Assembly (NCBI RefSeq): GCF_014652275.1
Contig: NZ_BMYM01000005.1
Location: 1 to 64,000 of the forward strand
DNA length: 64,000 nucleotides
Source of the DNA: Parahalioglobus pacificus
Lineage (GTDB): Bacteria > Pseudomonadota > Gammaproteobacteria > Pseudomonadales > Halieaceae
Direction: 5' to 3'
Shown here: one piece after another, positions 17,608 to 26,312 of the stretch
How positions within the stretch are numbered: the first letter of the stretch is position 1
Layout: each line of letters opens with the position of its first letter
Made by a program: the position numbers and the translations under genes
The notes under the pieces: model-generated
What the model was told of the DNA's origin: nothing
The model's input: the letters and a program-made list of their open reading frames with translations, nothing else
Database searches by the model: none

Positions 17608-18807
17608 CTAACCGACTGAGATTGTGTTTCTACCCGCACCTTTGGCCTCATAAAGCGCCTCATCAGCGCGATTAATCAGCTCGCCAGGTTGTAGCTCCCC
17701 ATCCGGCGTGACGGTCACCACGCCCTGACTGATCGTAATGTAGTCACTCACTTCAGAGTTGGGGTGCGGTATTCGCTCATCCAGCACCAGTGACTGCAGG
17801 CGGCTTGCTGTTCGCATGGCGGCAGCCGGGGAGGAGTTTGGGGAAATGATGATGAACTCTTCGCCGCCGTAGCGGGCTACCACCTCACCGGCGCGGCTGG
17901 TCGCACGCTGCATCAGGTCAGACAGCTCCTGCAGCACTGTGTCCCCTGCCGAATGCCCCAAAGAGTCGTTGTAGTTCTTGAAGTAGTCAACATCGATCAA
18001 TATCAGGGAGAGCTCGCTGCCTGCACGGCGCGCCCGGTTAATCTCTTCCTGCAGCACCTTGTTCACCAAGCGGCGATTGCCCAATCCTGTGAGCTCATCG
18101 ATATTGGCAAGGTCAGTCAGCTGGCGCCGTGCATCCTGCAGCTGCCGGTTACGGTCTCGCAGGGAGTTGGTCAGATCGCCCAACTCGCGGGACATCGCTT
18201 CGCGCTCCCAGTTCAAGGCAATCATGTTGCGAAAGGATCGGTAGATCCAGTTACTCACCATCATAAGTAGCGCGCACACCACCAGCAGCACTAAGCCGAT
18301 GGTCAGGTTGTAGGGTTCGTCTCGATAATGCACCAGCGACCACCAGGCAATGGGCCAGAGAGCCGTGAAAAGGTAGGCCAAAAAGTGCTCACGAATGGTC
18401 ACCGTAACTGCCAGCGATATCGCCGTGATCAGCACAATGAGTAACAGCATCACGTACTGAATTGTGACGGGAAGATTAAGCGCGCTATACACGTATGCCG
18501 AGGACCAGACCAACCCCGTAAGGGCTGAACCGATAACCAGCTGCCAGTAGACCGCCTTTGGGCTGGAGTTGAAGCTGCGCTCCACCAGTGCATTGCTCAT
18601 AAACAGTGAGCGCAGCAACAACATTATCAAGACCGCGGCACCCCACAAAAGGAGGTAAGGCAGATACGAAAAGGGCCAAAATAACCCTATAACCGCGATG
18701 ACTCCCACAAGGTTGGCACTGATAGTGGCGACACGACCATGCTGCATCAGCAGTTCCAGCTGGGCAGAGAGAAGCTCTTCGCGCGGAATGTGGCGTTGAT
18801 AGATCAT
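17608..18807 (-). CDS. Membrane diguanylate cyclase (GGDEF)
   Basis: The 399-residue protein begins with about six hydrophobic helices (residues ~25-185), then a short coiled coil (~200-225, SRELGDLTNSLRDRNRQLQDA), then a GGDEF domain. The signature is ARYGGEEFIII, an active GGEEF. The inhibitory I-site position reads RAGE instead of RxxD, so product feedback inhibition is probably weak or absent. It makes cyclic di-GMP from two GTP. The membrane part has no recognisable sensor motif. Confidence 0.92.
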   Translation of the reverse strand: MIYQRHIPREELLSAQLELLMQHGRVATISANLVGVIAVIGLFWPFSYLPYLLLWGAAVLIMLLLRSLFMSNALVERSFNSSPKAVYWQLVIGSALTGLVWSSAYVYSALNLPVTIQYVMLLLIVLITAISLAVTVTIREHFLAYLFTALWPIAWWSLVHYRDEPYNLTIGLVLLVVCALLMMVSNWIYRSFRNMIALNWEREAMSRELGDLTNSLRDRNRQLQDARRQLTDLANIDELTGLGNRRLVNKVLQEEINRARRAGSELSLILIDVDYFKNYNDSLGHSAGDTVLQELSDLMQRATSRAGEVVARYGGEEFIIISPNSSPAAAMRTASRLQSLVLDERIPHPNSEVSDYITISQGVVTVTPDGELQPGELINRADEALYEAKGAGRNTISVG

Positions 18808-18947
18808 GTGCTAAGACTACACCCGAACAGCAATTAAACGATAATTATGAAGCCAAGTTGCGAACTATGTCACACGGCACTGTTTTGCGTTTGCGTCACC
18901 GGCTGATTTCGCGCGAAACTATACGGCAACTAGACAGGGAGCAGTCA

Positions 18948-19670
18948 ATGTTTGCGTGGCACACCATTCGTACGTTTTGTGTGGTGATGCTGTGTCTGCC
19001 ACTTTTACACTTAGGAATCGTGGTTTCCCGAGATGTGGCGGCAAAACTCGATTCCTCCCCCGATGCCTGGTTACACGAAGTTGAAGCCTACGCCCGCCTC
19101 GACCAGGGCATGACCATGCCCGAGAACCCTGTCGTAGTCGTTGGCGGACGCCGCGTTAAACAATGGGAGGGCCTGCACAATATTCTTGCCGCAGAAACCG
19201 TTCTCATGCGCGGCATGGGCGATGCCACTATTGAAGACATTAACCATCATTACAAACGGCTAGTAGCCTATTACAGACCCTCTACCGTTGTCTTCCTGCC
19301 CAGTGATAGCGAATTCCACATACGCGACAGTAAAAGCGAGCAAGAATACATGCGCGCCATACGCGCGCTGGCGGAGACGGACACCCAGCACGGCGGCAAC
19401 TGGAGCCTGATACTGTTCGTCCCTATCAAGACCCCCTTGAGGCCATCGGACCATGGCAAGATCGACATCATCGCGCAGGAACTGCAGGCTTTTTCCACAG
19501 ATGATGAACGTATCGCTGCCATTGATGCCAACCCGTTGCTCGCACTCGCTGACGGCGCGCCCAATCCCGCCTATTTCCGGCCAGACGGCAGCGGCCTGAA
19601 CGAGGCGGGTTATGTGCGCCTGGGTTTATTGCTGGATGATGCGCTCGCTGAGGGTTTTAGCACGCGTTAA
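18948..19670 (+). CDS. Degenerate SGNH/GDSL-hydrolase-like membrane-anchored protein
   Basis: The 240-residue protein has an N-terminal hydrophobic anchor or signal (residues 8-27). The rest follows the SGNH layout: block I VVVVGGRRVKQW (62-73), RGMGDA (88-93), block III PSDSEF (118-123) and block V DGSGLNEAGY (213-222). The expected catalytic Ser is Arg68, the block III Asn motif is replaced, and the block V His is Gly, while Asp213 is kept. It is probably catalytically dead. ATG 18948 has AGGGAG six bases upstream. The family assignment is my pattern reading and not database-proven. Confidence 0.6.
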   Translation: MFAWHTIRTFCVVMLCLPLLHLGIVVSRDVAAKLDSSPDAWLHEVEAYARLDQGMTMPENPVVVVGGRRVKQWEGLHNILAAETVLMRGMGDATIEDINHHYKRLVAYYRPSTVVFLPSDSEFHIRDSKSEQEYMRAIRALAETDTQHGGNWSLILFVPIKTPLRPSDHGKIDIIAQELQAFSTDDERIAAIDANPLLALADGAPNPAYFRPDGSGLNEAGYVRLGLLLDDALAEGFSTR

Positions 19671-19735
19671 AAGCTTCGCTGCCCAAAGTTAGACAACCCG
19701 CGTATTTTGCGGCGCGATGGTTTAAAATTCACACC

Positions 19736-21670
19736 ATGTTGACTGAGATTCCCCAAGTTCGCCCGGTAACACCGCTGCTGGATGCTATCGATGTTGGTAG
19801 GGCTTTGAGTGACCTATCAAACGATGAGCTCCTGACGCTGTGTGAAGAGCTGCGCGCTTTTTTGCTCTACAGCGTCGGTCAAACCGGCGGGCATTTCGGC
19901 GCGGGCATGGGCGTGGTGGAGCTTACGGTCGCTCTGCATCATATTTTCAACACACCGGACGACCGTATCGTGTGGGACGTGGGTCACCAAACCTACCCGC
20001 ACAAAATATTGACTGGCCGCATGCAGCAGATGCACACCATGCGCCAGGCCGGTGGCCTCTCGGGCTTCCCCAAGCGCAGCGAGAGTGAGTACGACACTTT
20101 TGGCGTGGGACATTCCTCCACCAGCATCTCCGCGGCGATGGGAATGGCGCTGGCAGCGCGCCAAAAAGGCGACGATCGAAAGGTAATAGCGGTGATTGGC
20201 GATGGCGCCATTACCGGCGGCATGGCATTCGAAGCACTGGCGCACGCGGGCCATGAACGCCCCAACATGCTGGTGATCCTCAATGACAATCAGATGTCCA
20301 TAGGCCACAACACCGGGGGTCTGGCCACCTACTTCGCCAAAATCTGGGCCAGCAAGACCTATATCGCCATGCGCGAAGGCTCCAAAAAGCTACTGAAGCG
20401 CCTCGGGCCCGCCTGGGATATTGCCAAACGCACCGAAGAGCACATGAAGGGCATGGTGGCACCCGGCACCCTGTTTGAGGAGTTAGGTTGGCATTACATC
20501 GGACCGCTGGATGGCCATGACCTGCCGCAGCTGGTTCAAACCATCGAGAACATGAAGAATCTTGAAGGCCCGCAAATCCTGCACATCCGCACCGTCAAAG
20601 GTAAAGGGTTTGCCCCTGCGGAGCAGGACCCCGTGGGCTACCATGCGATGAACAAGATTGAGGCGCAACCCAAGGGGCCTCAGCATGAAACCATTCCAGC
20701 CAAGCCTAAAGCCAAAAAGTACTCTGACGTTTTCGGGGAATGGCTGTGTGAAATGGCAGAGAGGGACCCCCGTTTAGTCGCCATCACGCCGGCCATGTGC
20801 GAAGGCTCCGGTATGGTTGAGTTTTCCAAGCGGTTCCCAGATCGATTTTATGATGTAGCCATTGCGGAGCAGCACGCCGTGACGCTGGCTGCAGGTCTTG
20901 CCTGCGAGGGTCTAAAACCGGTTGTTGCGATCTATTCGACCTTCCTTCAGCGTGGCTACGACCAGCTCATTCACGACGTGGCCTTACAGAATCTCGATGT
21001 CACCTTTGCGATTGATCGCGCTGGTTTAGTCGGCGAAGACGGCCCAACCCATCACGGCGCGTTTGATCTCAGTTACTTAAGGTGCATTCCCAACTTGATG
21101 ATTGGAGCGCCCGCAGATGAAAACGAGTGTTGGCATATGCTCGGCGCCGCTTATCAACACGCTGGGGCCGCATCGGTCCGCTACCCTCGTGGCTCGGGAC
21201 GCGGCATCGACATTGACCTAGAACCAATTGCTGACATCATGCAGCCTCGATGCATTCGCAAGGGCGACGATATCGCGGTACTCAGTTACGGTGCCTGTTT
21301 GGATGCGGCTTTGAATGCCGGATCAGCACATAATCTTAGCGTCTACGACATGCGTTGGGTTGAACCTGTTCCAACCCAAGTCATCGATACAGTATGCCGG
21401 GAACACAAAGCGCTCATCACCCTCGAAGACAATGTCTCAAAGGGCGGCGCGGGATCGTCCATTTTGGAAACCGTATCTCGGCTGGGTAACAATGTTCCAG
21501 TTGAAGTGTTGGGGCTTGGAGACAGCTTTATTGAACATGGCAGCCAACGTGACTTACGTGAAGCGAACGGAATTTCTGCACACACGATCACGCAAAAGGC
21601 GTCCTATTTGCGATCGGGTGTGAATTCCCCAGCCGAGGTAAGACTCCAACCCAATCGCATCCTGGCTTAA
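19736..21670 (+). CDS. dxs: 1-deoxy-D-xylulose-5-phosphate synthase
   Basis: The 644-residue thiamine-diphosphate enzyme condenses pyruvate and glyceraldehyde 3-phosphate, the first step of the MEP isoprenoid pathway. Motifs are GGHFGAGMGVVELTVALH, DVGHQTYPHKILTGR, the TPP-binding IGDGAITGGMAFEAL with LNDNQMSI, and the transketolase C-half YSTFLQRGYDQLIHDV with RAGLVGEDGPTHHG. In most relatives dxs directly follows ispA; here it lies upstream of xseB-ispA, separated by about 3.6 kb of glycosyltransferase genes. Confidence 0.97.
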   Translation: MLTEIPQVRPVTPLLDAIDVGRALSDLSNDELLTLCEELRAFLLYSVGQTGGHFGAGMGVVELTVALHHIFNTPDDRIVWDVGHQTYPHKILTGRMQQMHTMRQAGGLSGFPKRSESEYDTFGVGHSSTSISAAMGMALAARQKGDDRKVIAVIGDGAITGGMAFEALAHAGHERPNMLVILNDNQMSIGHNTGGLATYFAKIWASKTYIAMREGSKKLLKRLGPAWDIAKRTEEHMKGMVAPGTLFEELGWHYIGPLDGHDLPQLVQTIENMKNLEGPQILHIRTVKGKGFAPAEQDPVGYHAMNKIEAQPKGPQHETIPAKPKAKKYSDVFGEWLCEMAERDPRLVAITPAMCEGSGMVEFSKRFPDRFYDVAIAEQHAVTLAAGLACEGLKPVVAIYSTFLQRGYDQLIHDVALQNLDVTFAIDRAGLVGEDGPTHHGAFDLSYLRCIPNLMIGAPADENECWHMLGAAYQHAGAASVRYPRGSGRGIDIDLEPIADIMQPRCIRKGDDIAVLSYGACLDAALNAGSAHNLSVYDMRWVEPVPTQVIDTVCREHKALITLEDNVSKGGAGSSILETVSRLGNNVPVEVLGLGDSFIEHGSQRDLREANGISAHTITQKASYLRSGVNSPAEVRLQPNRILA

Positions 21671-22845
21671 CTCATCGCGTCTTCATAGATACCCTTGTAC
21701 CGCGCAGCAACGCGACCCCAGTCAAAGCGCGCTGCAGACTTCACGCTGTTCTCCGAAAGCCTGCGCCATAAAACCTCATCGGAATCCAAAGCTTTGAGTT
21801 TGCCAACAAGTTCCTCTGCGTCTCCTGGCTTGAAGAGAAACCCGTCTTCCCCATCCGTTACCACATCCTCAACCGCTGGAAGTTTGGAGGCGACCACCAC
21901 GCATCCACAGGCCATAGCTTCCACGGATACGAGACCCAGGCCTTCCTGATCACCGTCTAGAGCTTTCACGAAGGGAAACACCGCAACATCAGCATCTCGG
22001 TAATAGTCGGGAACCTCATGATTTGGCAAGGCACCGACGAAATCAACCGACTCGCTGATCGACAAATCAGAAACCAAGCGCTGCAGGTAAGGGCGCTCTG
22101 GGCCCGCGCCCACTACAACGAGCTCTACAGAGGTGCCATCACGTTTCAGCCGACTGACAGCATCGAGAAGCACCGGCAAGCCCTTCTTCTCCACTAGCCT
22201 ACCTACGAATACCATTTTCAGAGTGCCGCGGCGGCTGCGCTCGTGCGGTGGTGTGAAAAGACTGGTAACGTCAACACCCATTGGAGCCACCTGGATATTC
22301 ATGCTGTCCACGCCCAGTTGTCTGACCTGAGCCACCATAGCGTGGCTCACCACCGAGATGGCCGCGGAAGTCATCAGACATTTCTTTTTCAGCCATTCGA
22401 ACGCGCGGCCGCTCATTGCGTAGAGATCTGCTCCATGCGAAGTCACCACGTAAGGAACACCAAGTACTTTGGCGACAAGACCTTGGGGTATGATCCAGTG
22501 TGCGTGAATCAGGTCGTACTGGAAACGCTTGTGTAAGCGCCGTGCCGCCCATATCTGAGCCAGTATGAAGGTTGGAACCAAGAAATAGTACAGTGGGCTG
22601 TGCTTGAGCTTGGTCGTAATACCCCCCTCGTAGGCAAGCCGTTCAAAGCGTGTTGGCCCATAGCGATAGCGGAACACTCTCATGCTCCCGGACCGCTCCT
22701 CTACTTTTGAGCCCTCACAGTGAGGGGCCAGCACATGAATATCGAAGTCGTGAGATAAACGTTCAGACAAAGTGTGTACGAACGGCGGGTCTGTATCTCC
22801 TTCCCATCGCGGAAAAGTTGATGTGAGAACTAGTACCCTTTTCAC
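21667..22845 (-). CDS. GT4-family glycosyltransferase
   Basis: The 392-residue GT-B enzyme is of the group 1 (GT4) type. The N domain contains LIHAHWIIPQGLVA and VVTSHGADLYAM. The C domain has FVGRLVEKKGLPVLLDA and the EX7E motif in QEGLGLVSVEAMACGCVVV. The donor is a nucleotide sugar; the acceptor is unknown but is most likely a surface polysaccharide. I chose GTG 22845 (VKRVLVLTSTFP) with AGGT upstream. Its stop overlaps the dxs stop on the other strand. An unrecognised ORF ends 13 bp upstream on the same strand. Confidence 0.88.
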   Translation of the reverse strand: MKRVLVLTSTFPRWEGDTDPPFVHTLSERLSHDFDIHVLAPHCEGSKVEERSGSMRVFRYRYGPTRFERLAYEGGITTKLKHSPLYYFLVPTFILAQIWAARRLHKRFQYDLIHAHWIIPQGLVAKVLGVPYVVTSHGADLYAMSGRAFEWLKKKCLMTSAAISVVSHAMVAQVRQLGVDSMNIQVAPMGVDVTSLFTPPHERSRRGTLKMVFVGRLVEKKGLPVLLDAVSRLKRDGTSVELVVVGAGPERPYLQRLVSDLSISESVDFVGALPNHEVPDYYRDADVAVFPFVKALDGDQEGLGLVSVEAMACGCVVVASKLPAVEDVVTDGEDGFLFKPGDAEELVGKLKALDSDEVLWRRLSENSVKSAARFDWGRVAARYKGIYEDAMS

Positions 22846-22858
22846 CGCGACCTCAGTC

Positions 22859-23155
22859 TCAGGCAGTACGTCTGAAAAAGTAAAAATCGGCGAACGAGGT
22901 TGTCTCATTACCGCCGTTATATGAATAGGGTTTGGCAATGAACTCGCATTGCTCCGCCTCGGGAAGTGCTATTGCCACGCAATCGGTGAATCGAATGGGG
23001 AGCATCTGCTGATCTGATTGAGCTTTTTGTGACTCGACATCCGACCTCCAGACAACACAATGCCCTTCGCACGATTTTGACAGACGCGGCAGATACCCCC
23101 CAACTAAATAAGAATCATGCAAGGGGTAGACCTTACGGGTAAGTTGAATTGACAT
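22859..23155 (-). CDS. Unrecognised small ORF preceding the GT4 gene
   Basis: From ATG 23155 the product has 98 residues; the same frame stays open to a TTG at 23314, giving 151. Visible segments are YPLHDSYLVGGYLPRLS, VVWRSDVESQ, LLPIRF-like MLPIRFTDCVAIALPE, and the end YNGGNETTSFADFYFF. No membrane helix or known domain is evident. The stop lies 13 bp before the GTG of the GT4 gene on the same strand, which supports a real, coupled cistron. It may also be a remnant of a longer gene. Base composition is AT-richer than the housekeeping flanks. Confidence 0.35.
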   Translation of the reverse strand: MSIQLTRKVYPLHDSYLVGGYLPRLSKSCEGHCVVWRSDVESQKAQSDQQMLPIRFTDCVAIALPEAEQCEFIAKPYSYNGGNETTSFADFYFFRRTA

Positions 23156-23314
23156 GCAAACCCGCAGCGAGGGGAGAAGCCGCTGGTGGAGCCATCTAGC
23201 TAGCGATAAACAGTTCTTCGGTAAGAAAATATTAGTCAGCGATTTACACTCAACGGTAAACTCAGGTAACAGCCTACGACAGTCCGCCTTGGCAAAACAG
23301 TTAGAAAACGACAA

Positions 23315-24409
23315 TTGAGTAAGAAAGTATTATTTATAACACACGACTATGGCCCTCGAACCCTTGGTGGGGAAGGCGTGGTCGCAATGCAACTAACGCA
23401 GGAGCTATATGCGGCTGGCTATCACGTACAAGTCGTGTGCCCCCAGCAGGCCGACACGAAAGCTTTTGATAAATGCCAGCCATGCGCGATTAGCCGCGTA
23501 TCAACTTACGGTAATGATTTCGTTCGCAGAACAATATCCTTCTGGCTGTCTTGTCGAAAGAGCATTCAGGCTTTCGACGGCGACATCATCTATTACCTGC
23601 GACCAGCTCCGTTCAGGCACGGTTGCTTAACCATCTATCATTACCATCTCCTAAGGAAGAGCTTGGCCAAGGCATGTTTTAGACAGGGAAAATACTTCAC
23701 AGGGGCAGTGAACCTAGTGTTCTCGATTTTCGACGGTGTTTATTCAAGCAAGTCATCTGGGGTCGTAGTTCTCACTGAAACCATGAAGAGCGAACTTGTG
23801 AATTATTATGGCATCGCTTCCGAACATGTTTCGGTGTTATCCAACGAGATGGACCTGGACCAATGGCGCTTCTGCGCCTATGAAGCTGATCGAGCGAGAC
23901 AGATTCTTTATGTGGGAAGGTTAGATGAAACCAAGGGCCCAATGGACCTCCTAAAAGCTTGTAGCCCAATTTTAAAAAGCCATCCCGAGTATACGCTGAT
24001 TTTCGTAGGCCAAGGTGCTCTTGAACATCGACTCAAAACCGAAGCTCGAGCAAGCGATGTAGCAGCCCAAGTCCGATTTGCTGGCCAAGTGGAGAGGACG
24101 AAGCTTGTGGATTTTTATCACCAGTCTCAGCTTTTAGTGGTGCCGTCATACTATGAATCCTTCGGTATGGTCCTCGTAGAGGCTATGGCATCGGGCACAC
24201 CGGTACTGTCCTCCGATGCCTGTATGAATCTTGGTCAACCCAGGTTCCCCTCGGGCGATGTAGGTCAATTGAGAAAAGCGATTGAAGACTTGATTGGCCA
24301 TGACGCGAGGTTGAAATCCCTATCCTTCTCCTGTCGGGACGAGCTCGATGCAATACAACGGCAGCGTGCATCAACAGGCATCTCATCCATAATTGAAGAG
24401 CTGTCATGA
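23315..24409 (+). CDS. GT4-family glycosyltransferase
   Basis: This 364-residue GT-B enzyme begins with a TTG codon (LSKKVLFITHDYGPRTLGGEG), the classic glycine-rich N-terminal loop. The C domain shows ILYVGRLDETKGPMDLLKA, VRFAGQVERTKLVDFYHQSQ and the EX7E motif ESFGMVLVEAMASGTPVLS. Specificity is unknown. It is divergent from the other GT4 gene and overlaps the next gene by ATGA. Codon and base composition are visibly AT-richer than dxs or ispA, consistent with horizontal acquisition. Confidence 0.88.
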   Translation: MSKKVLFITHDYGPRTLGGEGVVAMQLTQELYAAGYHVQVVCPQQADTKAFDKCQPCAISRVSTYGNDFVRRTISFWLSCRKSIQAFDGDIIYYLRPAPFRHGCLTIYHYHLLRKSLAKACFRQGKYFTGAVNLVFSIFDGVYSSKSSGVVVLTETMKSELVNYYGIASEHVSVLSNEMDLDQWRFCAYEADRARQILYVGRLDETKGPMDLLKACSPILKSHPEYTLIFVGQGALEHRLKTEARASDVAAQVRFAGQVERTKLVDFYHQSQLLVVPSYYESFGMVLVEAMASGTPVLSSDACMNLGQPRFPSGDVGQLRKAIEDLIGHDARLKSLSFSCRDELDAIQRQRASTGISSIIEELS

Positions 24410-25218
24410 ACACACCGCCAGCTAACGCAGCAGCGGACACGGCAAAGCCCTTCATCTCCATCGTTCTGGCGACTTACAACGCGGAGGACTGCCTACCAGT
24501 ATTTCTGGAGTCGTTGGCGCACCAGCGCTTCAACGACTATGAGCTTTTGATCGCCGACGGCAACTCATCTGATGCCACGACAGACATCATCAAAGCTCAT
24601 GAATCTGATCACCTGCATTGGTTTGTTTCGGAGACTGACTCTGGTATCTACAGCGCGTGGAACAAAGCAACTGCGCACACCCGCGGAGAGTGGATTCTCT
24701 ACCTTGGAGCAGATGATACATTCGGCGCATCAACCGCTTTAAGCGGTATTGCCGATGATTTGCGAGAGGTTTCTAACGCGAACATTGCACTGGCGTACAC
24801 ATCGGTGACTCTCCTAAATGCCCTCGGACAAGAAGAAAGAGTCTTGGGAGCCCCGTTCCCTGAAATTGAATGGCAACTTAACCATGGCATGCCGATCGAC
24901 CTTCCACACTCGGGAATGTTCCACCGCGGCAGCGTCATGCGATCGACCACGGGCTTTAACGAATCACTCAAAATTGCCAGCGACTATGAGATGATACTGC
25001 GGCTGATAAGGCTGGGGGGTTATCAGATCAAATACTTAGGCGACAGAAGATTCCTCAAAAAAGGAACCGATGGGATTTCCGTCAGACGTGCCGATGTCGC
25101 AGTCTGGGAAACAATGAAAGTAAGGCAGGGCTTAGGACTGCGCGGGGTCACACCGGTTTGGATTGCCGTGTGGATTAGAGCGAAGCTTCGAAGGGTATTC
25201 CGCATTGCCCTGCATTGA
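24406..25218 (+). CDS. GT2-family glycosyltransferase
   Basis: This is a 270-residue GT-A enzyme. The N-terminus is FISIVLATYNAEDCLPVFL, followed by DYELLIADGNSSDAT, the segment SGIYSAWNKA and the metal-binding ILYLGADD (a DxD variant). This pattern is typical of colanic-acid/PGL-type glycosyltransferases. No membrane segment is clear. Its ATG overlaps the preceding GT4 stop, so the two act from one transcript, probably on one surface glycan. It ends 33 bp before xseB. Confidence 0.88.
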   Translation: MNTPPANAAADTAKPFISIVLATYNAEDCLPVFLESLAHQRFNDYELLIADGNSSDATTDIIKAHESDHLHWFVSETDSGIYSAWNKATAHTRGEWILYLGADDTFGASTALSGIADDLREVSNANIALAYTSVTLLNALGQEERVLGAPFPEIEWQLNHGMPIDLPHSGMFHRGSVMRSTTGFNESLKIASDYEMILRLIRLGGYQIKYLGDRRFLKKGTDGISVRRADVAVWETMKVRQGLGLRGVTPVWIAVWIRAKLRRVFRIALH

Positions 25219-25251
25219 GTCCCTGATAATTTAGAAGGCATCAGAATTGCG

Positions 25252-25434
25252 ATGGATATAGAAAAGAACATCAAGAAACTTGAAGCGATATTGGAAAAGA
25301 TGGAGAAGGAAACCGTCTCGATAGAGGAAAGCATGGCACTTTATACAGAGGCGGTGACGCTACTACGAACCACCCAAGACAGGCTATCCGAGATCGAGCA
25401 GAAAATTATCAACCTCGACGACGATAATGACTAA
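25252..25434 (+). CDS. xseB: Exodeoxyribonuclease VII small subunit
   Basis: The 60-residue protein is the coiled-coil small subunit of exonuclease VII, which degrades single-stranded DNA together with XseA. The pattern NIKKLEAILEKMEKETVSIE, then SMALYTEAVTLLRTTQDRL and an acidic C-terminus, is characteristic. xseB-ispA is a conserved gene pair in proteobacteria. The large-subunit gene xseA is not in the window. Confidence 0.93.
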   Translation: MDIEKNIKKLEAILEKMEKETVSIEESMALYTEAVTLLRTTQDRLSEIEQKIINLDDDND

Positions 25435-25445
25435 CCGATACTCCA

Positions 25446-26309
25446 GTGCTACGAACGCACCGGGACAGTCCGCTACTTTTCTCCAGGTTAATTAAGCCAG
25501 GCCCAATGAGAAATACGGTAAACGACGCCATTTCGTACTCGATCGGTGCTGGAGGCAAGGGCATTCGTCGGCAACTTGCGAATGCTGCAACGAAAGCTGT
25601 AAATCCGGCATCGCATCCCATCATTAACAACATCGCAGATGCCTTGGAATGCATCCACACCTACTCGTTAATCCATGACGATCTACCCGCTATGGATGAT
25701 GATGACATGCGCCGTGGCAAACCCAGCTGTCATGTGGTGTACGGGGAGGCCATAGCGATTCTCGCTGGGGATGCGCTGCAAGCAAAAGCGTTTGAGCTAA
25801 TCGCAGACGCGCCAGAGCTGTCAGCAAACCAGAAAGTTCAGATGGTCAAAGTCCTGGCCAGTGCGGCGGGCGCTGAAGGTATGGTGGGTGGTCAGGCCAT
25901 CGACATCGAATCCGAGGGTCAATCCCTCACACTGGATGAGTTGCGAGAGCTTCATGGATTGAAAACCGGGGCTCTGATCCGTGCGTCGGTCATCCTTGGG
26001 GGCATCGCAGCGGGCGCTAGCCAGCAGCAACTCGATGCGCTTGACCGCTTCGCGGACCAAATCGGCCTTGCCTTTCAGGTCGTTGATGACGCTCTTGATG
26101 TCGAGGGCAGCACAGAGGCACTGGGAAAAACACAAGGCAAGGACCAGGATGCCGACAAAGCGACCTACGTAAAGCTGCTTGGGCTTGAGGGCGCAAAGGC
26201 CGAGGCACAGAACCTGTTAGCGTCGGCGCTAGAAGCCCTCGAAAGCTTTGGTAGTCACGCCGATGAGTTACGAGAGCTTGCCCACTTCATCGTGTCGCGC
26301 GACCGCTGA
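25446..26309 (+). CDS. ispA: Polyprenyl (farnesyl) diphosphate synthase, atypical N-terminus
   Basis: The 287-residue all-helical prenyltransferase is expected to build geranyl/farnesyl diphosphate from IPP and DMAPP. Both aspartate-rich motifs are intact: HDDLPAMDDDDMRRG (first) and VVDDALDVEG (second). The IPP-binding loop reads GGKGIRRQL rather than the usual GGKRLRPxL, keeping Lys and the second Arg. The GTG at 25446 has no ribosome site and gives an N-terminus about 20 residues short. The better start, ATG 25427 overlapping the xseB stop, runs into a stop in another frame after 22 codons, so a one-base frameshift in a TTTT run is possible. Confidence 0.85.
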   Translation: MLRTHRDSPLLFSRLIKPGPMRNTVNDAISYSIGAGGKGIRRQLANAATKAVNPASHPIINNIADALECIHTYSLIHDDLPAMDDDDMRRGKPSCHVVYGEAIAILAGDALQAKAFELIADAPELSANQKVQMVKVLASAAGAEGMVGGQAIDIESEGQSLTLDELRELHGLKTGALIRASVILGGIAAGASQQQLDALDRFADQIGLAFQVVDDALDVEGSTEALGKTQGKDQDADKATYVKLLGLEGAKAEAQNLLASALEALESFGSHADELRELAHFIVSRDR

Positions 26310-26312
26310 ACA

